NCBI RefSeq assembly: GCF_005502935.1
Contig: NZ_SCMP01000003.1
Location: forward strand, 1-64,000
DNA: 64,000 nt
From: Pseudomonas sp. 2FG
Lineage (GTDB): Bacteria > Pseudomonadota > Gammaproteobacteria > Pseudomonadales > Pseudomonadaceae
Reading direction: 5' to 3'
The notes under the pieces were generated by a model. It had not been told where the DNA came from. It was given only the letters and a program-made list of their open reading frames with translations, and made no database searches. The position numbers were made by a program, and so were the translations under genes. Shown piece by piece: positions 58,700 through 64,000 of the stretch. Each line of letters opens with the position of its first letter. Within the stretch, counting starts at the first letter, position 1.

Positions 58700-58778
58700 C
58701 CGCCCTACCAACTTTCACCCTTATCGAGCAAACACTAGAAAGGGGCCTTACGGCCTGCTAGTGCTCAAGCAGCTGTTA

Positions 58779-60869
58779 TCAATGGCTATCCGGTTTGCTG
58801 TCCACAACCCCTGCCGTGTTGTCCAGCAAGCTCTTGGTCGCCGTTTGCAGGAAGGCTTCGAGCTTCTTCTTCAATGCGGGATCGATATCGCCCGGCACCC
58901 GTTCGGCTTTGGAGTCGGCCCCTAGCTGGTAGTCATACAGGCGCGGCTCGAAGCCCTTGGGCTGGATCAGGATGCGCTTGGGCGTGAGGATGGCAACGGT
59001 CTGTTCGCCGCCAGAAGGTTTGATCACGCCAATACCCTGATCGCCTTCCGGCAGGTTGAGCAGGTCGCGGCCCCAGCACTGGTGCCGCACTTCACCACCG
59101 AGGCGGCCCATGATGGTCGGCACTATGTCGATCTGGGTGCCGACGGTGTCGCGGGTGGTGCCAAATTTCTCCTGAATGCCCGGGGCGATCAGCAGCAAGG
59201 GCACGTTGAAGCGGTACAGGTCCATCTCCGTCAGCTGTTCGTTACTGCCGAAGCCGTGGTCGCCGACTATGACGAACAGGGTGTCCTTGAAATACGGCGC
59301 CTTGCGCGCCTTCTCGAAGAACTGGCCCAGGGCCCAGTCGGAATAACGCATGGCGGTCAAATGCTCATCTAGCGAGCCGTGGCCGCTGACGCGTTCTACC
59401 GGCAGGTCTTTCGGCAAGGCGTAAGGCGTGTGATTGGACAAGGTTTGCAGCAAGGCATAGAAGGGTTTTTCGCCAAAGTTCTTCTCCAGTTCAGCCGCAC
59501 CGCGGTCGAACATGTCCTGGTCGGACACGCCCCAGGTCGGGTCCATAAACACCGGGTCGACAAAGTCTTCGCGACCGATGAAGTCGGTCATGCCTTGGTT
59601 GCTGAAGAATCCCGACTGGTTGTCCCACTGGAAGTTGCCGTTGTAGACATACAGGTTGTCGTAATCGCGGGCGCTGAGCAGTTGCGGCAAGCCGGAGAAC
59701 TGGTGGCCGCCTTCCGGCATGCGCATCAGGTACTCGAAGCTCGGCAGGTTGGGGAAGCAGGCCATGGTGGCAAACATGCCCTGGTGGGTATGGGTGCCAT
59801 TGGAGAAGAAGCGCTCGAACAGCAGGCCTTCCTTGGCCAGTTTGTCGAAGTTCGGGGTGATGTTGTCCGGGCTGCCTAGGGCGCCGACGTAGTGGCCGGC
59901 GAAGCTCTCCATCAGGATCACCACCACGTTGCGGATCGGCAACGTGCCATCGGCCGGCGGCGTGAAGTCGCGGCGAATGGCGGCCTGGTCGGCATCCACC
60001 AGCTTGTCGTTGGGCGTCAGCAGCATTGCACGGACAGCCTGCAGGGCTTCGGCATCCGCCATGGTCGACTTCCAGGCGTTGTCTCGGTGCGATGACAAGC
60101 TGGCCTGGGCCGCCGAGACCAGGGTCAGGGTGCCGTTCAGGCCGAGTTGGTTGGCGAACATCGAATCGGTGGTGTAGGCATCGCCCCAGCGCAGCGGCGG
60201 GCCCTGACGCACGGTGCCGCGCGCCGCCAGAACGGCCAGTGCCAGACAGAGCACAAACGCCATACCACGCCAGTGCCAAGGCGCCGAATGGCTGGCGGCA
60301 GAGGAGGGCAGCACCGCCGTGGCTGGCGGCCGGCTGATGGAGTCGAGGCCCTTGAACAGATTAGCCAGCAGCCAGGTCGCCAGCGCCCAGCCCAACAAGT
60401 AGCGGCCAACCGGGAAGCCGTGCCAGAGCATGCTGAGTACCGTCTGCGGGTCTTCCTGGAAATACTGGAACACCAGGCTGTTCAGGCGCTGGTGAAACTG
60501 GCGATAGAAATCCAACTCGGTCAGCCCGAGAAACAGGGTGATGCTGGCGAACACCGTCAGCCAGATGCAATGCAGGCCACGGGCGGCCATGGCACGCACG
60601 CTGAACAACGCCAGCAGCAACGGCGCGCAGGCATAGACCACCACCCGCAGGTCGAAGCGCAGACCGTTGAAAAACGCCTCGGCGAAAGTCGCTGCGGGGG
60701 TGACGCCGATCAGCTCGCGGTTGTAGACCAGCAGGGCCACGCGCAGCAGCGAGTACATCAGCAGCAAGACCAAGGCGCTCAAGAGCGTGAACGCGAGGTG
60801 ACTCTTCACCGTGGGGCGGAGTAAGCGCGATGAGGAATGCTGGTTACTCAGGGCGTCCGTGTTAGCCAT
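58779..60869 (-). CDS. LtaS-family sulfatase / phosphoglycerol transferase
   Basis: This 696-residue protein has five N-terminal membrane helices, then a large periplasmic alkaline-phosphatase-type domain: VVVILMESFAGHYVG with the metal-binding Glu, the nucleophile Thr in FFSNGTHTHQGMFATMACFP, and VIVGDHGF near the C-terminus with Asp-His metal ligands. It could transfer phosphoglycerol or phosphoethanolamine groups to envelope glycans. It follows a beta-propeller gene with a 5-bp gap on the same strand. I recall the same pair upstream of speE near PA1688-PA1689. Confidence 0.88.
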   Translation of the reverse strand: MANTDALSNQHSSSRLLRPTVKSHLAFTLLSALVLLLMYSLLRVALLVYNRELIGVTPAATFAEAFFNGLRFDLRVVVYACAPLLLALFSVRAMAARGLHCIWLTVFASITLFLGLTELDFYRQFHQRLNSLVFQYFQEDPQTVLSMLWHGFPVGRYLLGWALATWLLANLFKGLDSISRPPATAVLPSSAASHSAPWHWRGMAFVLCLALAVLAARGTVRQGPPLRWGDAYTTDSMFANQLGLNGTLTLVSAAQASLSSHRDNAWKSTMADAEALQAVRAMLLTPNDKLVDADQAAIRRDFTPPADGTLPIRNVVVILMESFAGHYVGALGSPDNITPNFDKLAKEGLLFERFFSNGTHTHQGMFATMACFPNLPSFEYLMRMPEGGHQFSGLPQLLSARDYDNLYVYNGNFQWDNQSGFFSNQGMTDFIGREDFVDPVFMDPTWGVSDQDMFDRGAAELEKNFGEKPFYALLQTLSNHTPYALPKDLPVERVSGHGSLDEHLTAMRYSDWALGQFFEKARKAPYFKDTLFVIVGDHGFGSNEQLTEMDLYRFNVPLLLIAPGIQEKFGTTRDTVGTQIDIVPTIMGRLGGEVRHQCWGRDLLNLPEGDQGIGVIKPSGGEQTVAILTPKRILIQPKGFEPRLYDYQLGADSKAERVPGDIDPALKKKLEAFLQTATKSLLDNTAGVVDSKPDSH

Positions 60870-60874
60870 GTTGA

Positions 60875-61741
60875 TTAAGATCCGTTCGGTAGGCGTTTAA
60901 TTTCGAGAATGCGGTTACGCCCTTGTTCGGCCAACAAATAGCGGCCAGGTTCCAAGGCGATGATGGTTTGAGTCGAGCGCAAGTGCTGGAGAATAACCTG
61001 CAACTGTCCCGCCGGGTCGAGCAACAGCACCCGAGCCATATGGGTGGCGTCTTCGGTGATCCACAGACCGTCGGCGCTGCACAACAGAAAGCCCGGCTCG
61101 TTGAGGTTGGCCTGCACCAGCTTGTCCCCGCCGGTGGCCTGCCACTGCTTGATCCAGCCTTTGTTCTTCTCGGTGAAGAACAGCCGGCCATCGGCGCAGG
61201 CGGTGATGGCTTCGCCTTCATCCAGGCCATCACGCAGGGTCACGACCTCGCCGTTTGACGGGTCGTAACGCAGCAGGCGGCCGAGCTTCTTGTCCTCGAT
61301 GGCATAGAGGTAGTGTCCATCGCTGGCGACGCCTTCGACGTTATCGGCACTGAACAGCGGCTCGGCCTGGTCGCCCTGCAACAGCAGCACGGGCAAGCGC
61401 CCGCCTTCCTGGCTGACCGCCACGCCATCGCGGTACAGGGCCAGGCCATCGGGTTTCGACAGGCCGTTCAACACTGCCTTAAGGCTGCCGTCGGCGCTGC
61501 GACGGAGGATAGTGCCCTTGCCGTCGGCAAACTCCTGACTGATGAACAGCGCGCCTTGCGCATCACTCACCAGCGCGCTGACCCGCTCGATGTCATCCTG
61601 AAAGACTCGATAGTCCCAGCCAGGAGCGGCCAGCACCGGGTACAAATGCCGCCATGCCGGATAAGCCAGAGCAGGAGCGAGCGCGGTGGCGACAAAGAGC
61701 ATCAGCCAACGCCGGAACTTAGGGCGCAATTCCATCGACAT
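60875..61741 (-). CDS. SMP-30/gluconolactonase-like beta-propeller protein
   Basis: This 288-residue protein has an N-terminal signal anchor (WLMLFVATALAPALAYPAW). Repeated blade motifs follow (ADGSLKAVLNGLSKPDGLAL, NGEVVTLRDGLDEGEAITA, ACADGRLFFTEKNKGWIKQ, LLLDPAGQLQVILQHL), typical of SMP-30/NHL propellers. It is probably periplasmic. It precedes the LtaS-like gene with a 5-bp gap, so they form one operon. Role unknown; it may help the neighbouring transferase. Confidence 0.83.
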   Translation of the reverse strand: MSMELRPKFRRWLMLFVATALAPALAYPAWRHLYPVLAAPGWDYRVFQDDIERVSALVSDAQGALFISQEFADGKGTILRRSADGSLKAVLNGLSKPDGLALYRDGVAVSQEGGRLPVLLLQGDQAEPLFSADNVEGVASDGHYLYAIEDKKLGRLLRYDPSNGEVVTLRDGLDEGEAITACADGRLFFTEKNKGWIKQWQATGGDKLVQANLNEPGFLLCSADGLWITEDATHMARVLLLDPAGQLQVILQHLRSTQTIIALEPGRYLLAEQGRNRILEIKRLPNGS

Positions 61742-61863
61742 CCCCCCATTAGCAGCAAACCACGAAAAAAGCCGCGAGAGTCTCCTAAATGGGATGTGAA
61801 AATTCTGTCGAAAAGGCCCTGGCCCAGCGTTATGACCTGTAAATACAAGTTCCAGCCAGGCAC

Positions 61864-61887
61864 AAAAAAGGGCCCGAAGGCCCTTTT
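61864..61887 (-). terminator. Terminator of speE
   Basis: AAAAAAGGGCC pairs with GGCCCTTTTCC around CGAA, with a T run on the minus strand. It lies 18 bp past the speE stop. Confidence 0.85.
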
Positions 61888-61904
61888 CCTGACGCAGTTT
61901 TGAT

Positions 61905-62765
61905 TCAGTCGTTACTCGGCTTGTTCACCGCTTGCAGCACGTACTGCGGCAGGGCGAAGGCGCCAAAATGAACTTCCGGATTGTAATAACGAGTCACGAT
62001 ACCGCTGCCGGCGAAGCGCTGGCGCAGGGTGTCCAGCGGCAGCTTGCGCAGCTCGGCGTTGGTCGCGCCCCAGGCGAAGGTCATGGCGCCGCCGATATAG
62101 GTCGGCACTGCCGCCATGTAAAAGTGCCAGTCGGCGAACAGGCTATCCATGCGGCCGGCGGTAGTCTGCACCTCGCCGAGCTGCATAAAGGGCGTACCGT
62201 TCTGGGTGACCAGGATGCCGCCCTCGTTCAGGCAGCGGCGGCAGGCTTGGTAGAAGTTCTCGGAGAACAGCACTTCACCCGGGCCGATCGGGTCGGTGGA
62301 GTCGGAGATGATGACGTCGAACTTCTCCTCGGTGGTCGCGACGAAACGCATGCCGTCGTCGATCACCAGGTTCAACCGCGGGTCGTCATAGGCACCCTGG
62401 GAGTGGTTTGGCAGAAACTCTTTGCACATCTCGACCACGGTGCCGTCGATCTCGACCATGGTGATCTGCTCGACGCCGCGGTGCTTGCTCACTTCCCGCA
62501 ACATGCCGCCGTCACCACCGCCTATGATCAGCACCCGTTTGGCCGCGCCGTGGGCGAGGATCGGCACGTGGGTGAGCATCTCATGGTAGATGAATTCGTC
62601 GGCTTCGGTGGTCTGGATCACGCCGTCCAGCGCCATCACCCGGCCCATGCGCGGGTTCTCGAAAATCACCAGGTGCTGGTGTTCGGTGCGCACCTCATGC
62701 AGCAGCTTGTCCATGCGAAAACGCTGGCCATAGCCTTCGTAGAGGGTCTCTTGATAATCGCTCAT
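61905..62765 (-). CDS. speE: Spermidine synthase (SpeE)
   Basis: This 286-residue enzyme has the polyamine-synthase motifs [20 protein letters not shown] (SAM), VDI/VEIDG in [15 protein letters not shown] and the catalytic Asp in [19 protein letters not shown]. The N-terminus [16 protein letters not shown] is normal. It transfers aminopropyl from decarboxylated SAM to putrescine. Position next to alkA matches P. aeruginosa PA1687/PA1686. Confidence 0.95.
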   Translation of the reverse strand: MSDYQETLYEGYGQRFRMDKLLHEVRTEHQHLVIFENPRMGRVMALDGVIQTTEADEFIYHEMLTHVPILAHGAAKRVLIIGGGDGGMLREVSKHRGVEQITMVEIDGTVVEMCKEFLPNHSQGAYDDPRLNLVIDDGMRFVATTEEKFDVIISDSTDPIGPGEVLFSENFYQACRRCLNEGGILVTQNGTPFMQLGEVQTTAGRMDSLFADWHFYMAAVPTYIGGAMTFAWGATNAELRKLPLDTLRQRFAGSGIVTRYYNPEVHFGAFALPQYVLQAVNKPSND

Positions 62766-62867
62766 GGGTCTATCTCCTCTGTCCTGCCGTCAACTAAGGG
62801 CTATCGCCCCATGAAAGGCGCGCATTCTACGATGGCTTCCCGCTCGGGTCGAACCGCACAGAGAAAG

Positions 62868-62974
62868 ATTGAAAGTCAGATTCGAAGAGACAGTCCATGG
62901 CCATGGGGTTATCGTTGATCCATGAGCGACTTCAGCCCCCAACCCTCGCCACTCCCTGCGCAGCGTAACGAGCC
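62868..62974 (+). repeat. Duplicated alkA 5' region, upstream copy
   Basis: About 107 bp closely repeat 63170-63278, 302 bp further on. This copy begins ATTGAAAGTCAGATTCG and contains an ATG at 62922 reading MSDFSPQPSPLPAQRNEP, the same N-terminus as alkA, then runs into an unrelated frame that stops at 63119. It is a partial duplication of the alkA start, not a gene. The segment between the copies (62975-63169) holds a short frame MRLDLACLLLLLSPQSCRA that stops after 24 residues. Confidence 0.8.
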
Positions 62975-63169
62975 TTACGCTCACTACCGTTCGCCATGCG
63001 CCTGGATCTGGCCTGCCTCCTTCTGCTACTCAGTCCTCAATCTTGTCGAGCAATGGCCGAGCAGTGGTAAGGCAGAGGTAAGGCAGCAGTCGCGTAGAGC
63101 TCGAACAGAGGATCGCTAAGGGGCTTGGAAGCCTTGAGATTACTGGCAGCAAGCGTTGACTCAGCCTGG

Positions 63170-63278
63170 ATTGAAAGTCAGATTCGGCACGACAGCGGTT
63201 CGCTCTGGGAGTTATCGTCGGCCCCATGAGCGACTTCAGCCCCCAACCCTCGCCAGTCCCTGCGCAGCGCAACGAGCC
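63170..63278 (+). repeat. Duplicated alkA 5' region, downstream copy (with the real alkA start)
   Basis: This is the second copy of the direct repeat at 62868-62974. It contains the alkA start codon at 63226. Differences are scattered substitutions and small gaps, so the duplication is not fresh. Confidence 0.8.
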
Positions 63279-64000
63279 CATGCGCCTGCCCTATCTCGAG
63301 CCCTGGAGCTGGCAGCAGTTCCAGCAGTACTTCGCCTTGCGCTGCCTGCCCGAGGTGGAACGCTTGACGCCCCACGGCTACCAGCGCAACTTCCGCCTGG
63401 GTACGACCAGCGGCTGGTTCAAGCTGCGCCCGCTGGCCGATGAAGCCGCTCTGGAGCTCAGCCTGAGCCCTTCCGCCAGCAGCCTGACCCAGCCGCTGGT
63501 GACACGGGTACGGCGGATGTTCGACCTGGATGCCGACACCTCGCCGATTGCCGCCCACCTGCGCACCGACCCGCTGTTGGCGCCCTTGGTCGAGCGCTAC
63601 CCGGGCCTGCGCCTGCCCACGGCCTTCGATCCGTTCGAACAGGCGGTGCGCGCCATCGTCGGTCAGCAAGTCACAGTCAAGGCCGCGGTGACTATCACCG
63701 GGCGCCTAGTGACGCGGCTGGGCGACACGCTGGCGGACGCGTCGGCAGAGGGCCCGCAACGCTTGTTCCCGACTGCCGAAGCCATCGCCGCTAGCGTGCT
63801 GGACGGCATCGGCATGCCGGGCAGGCGCGTGGAAACCCTGCAACGCTTCGCCCGCGCCGTACATGAGGGCGGCCTTGCCCTGCATGCCGATGACGGCGTG
63901 GAAGCGCTGGTCGGGCGCCTCTGCGCACTGCCGGGCATCGGCCCCTGGACCGCCGAATATATCGCCCTGCGCGCGTTTGGCGTGGCGGATGCCTTTCCGG
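63226..64000 (+). CDS. alkA: DNA-3-methyladenine glycosylase II (AlkA), partial at the window end
   Basis: The first 258 codons are present and the frame runs off the window. The N-terminal domain includes LPYLEPWSWQQFQQYFALR. FEQAVRAIVGQQVTVKAA and the HhH motif LPGIGPWTAEYIALRAFGV of the HhH-GPD superfamily follow. The catalytic Asp of AlkA is expected at the very end, where the sequence reads VADAFP. It removes alkylated purines. The start is the ATG at 63226, although no strong ribosome site is seen. Close to speE, as in P. aeruginosa. Confidence 0.93.
   Translation, partial: MSDFSPQPSPVPAQRNEPMRLPYLEPWSWQQFQQYFALRCLPEVERLTPHGYQRNFRLGTTSGWFKLRPLADEAALELSLSPSASSLTQPLVTRVRRMFDLDADTSPIAAHLRTDPLLAPLVERYPGLRLPTAFDPFEQAVRAIVGQQVTVKAAVTITGRLVTRLGDTLADASAEGPQRLFPTAEAIAASVLDGIGMPGRRVETLQRFARAVHEGGLALHADDGVEALVGRLCALPGIGPWTAEYIALRAFGVADAFP

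Overview
The window looks like a piece of a Pseudomonas chromosome. It is GC-rich and dense, and the order of many genes matches what I recall of the P. aeruginosa PAO1 stretches around PA2819-PA2852 (tRNA-Gly/Glu, GST, sagS, ospR, gpx, msrB, alaA, htpX, tpm, deaD, DAHP synthase, ohrR/ohr, efp/earP) and PA1686-PA1689 (alkA, speE, a beta-propeller gene, a sulfatase). Synteny is from memory, not from a search; species is not determined. I saw no prophage, plasmid functions or CRISPR array.

Region 1 (1-13.8 kb, all on the minus strand) is an iron/siderophore locus followed by an efflux operon. A PvdS-type ECF sigma factor lies behind a perfect Fur-box palindrome and is followed by a PvdE-type cyclic-peptide exporter. 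A possible PvdS-type promoter then precedes an MbtH protein and the first module of an NRPS that runs off the window. Next to it is a four-gene RND tripartite pump (muxABC-opmB / mdtABC type), whose promoter also carries a Fur-like site. The inferred system is a Fur-sigma controlled peptide siderophore with a dedicated outer-membrane export route.

Region 2 (13.8-25.5 kb) starts with a decayed IS5-type transposase and a tandem-duplicated tRNA-Gly/tRNA-Glu pair. It continues with redox and stress genes: GST, a truncated P-loop ATPase, SagS, the ospR-gpx pair with a palindromic operator, msrB, alaA, htpX and tpm. Region 3 (25.5-35.7 kb) holds deaD, a crotonase, a spermidine-synthase-like protein, class II DAHP synthase, a YcaQ-like DNA glycosylase, a DUF1127/LysR pair and a TauE-type permease.

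Region 4 (35.8-45.2 kb) contains the organic-peroxide pair ohrR/ohr with an exported esterase, and elongation factor P with its arginine rhamnosyltransferase EarP. It then has a tRNA-Ser, a crotonase behind a 34-bp perfect palindrome, PlsC, CorA, an amidotransferase and an unusual exported repeat protein made of a Gly/Ser tract, eight hendecad (11-residue) repeats and an acidic Pro/Asp tail.

Region 5 (45.5-55.1 kb) has a fatty-acid beta-oxidation pair separated by a nested hairpin element, then a periplasmic rhodanese plus cytochrome c pair. After these comes the four-gene Anbu proteasome / transglutaminase / alpha-E / circularly permuted ATP-grasp cluster, a poorly understood peptide-ligase and protease system.

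Region 6 (55.4-64 kb) has a REP pair, an amidotransferase, an RraB-like protein, and two adjacent genes each broken by a single extra base in a homopolymer (an SDR and an HSL-type esterase). It ends with an LtaS-like sulfatase, a beta-propeller gene, speE, a duplicated alkA 5' end and the start of alkA.
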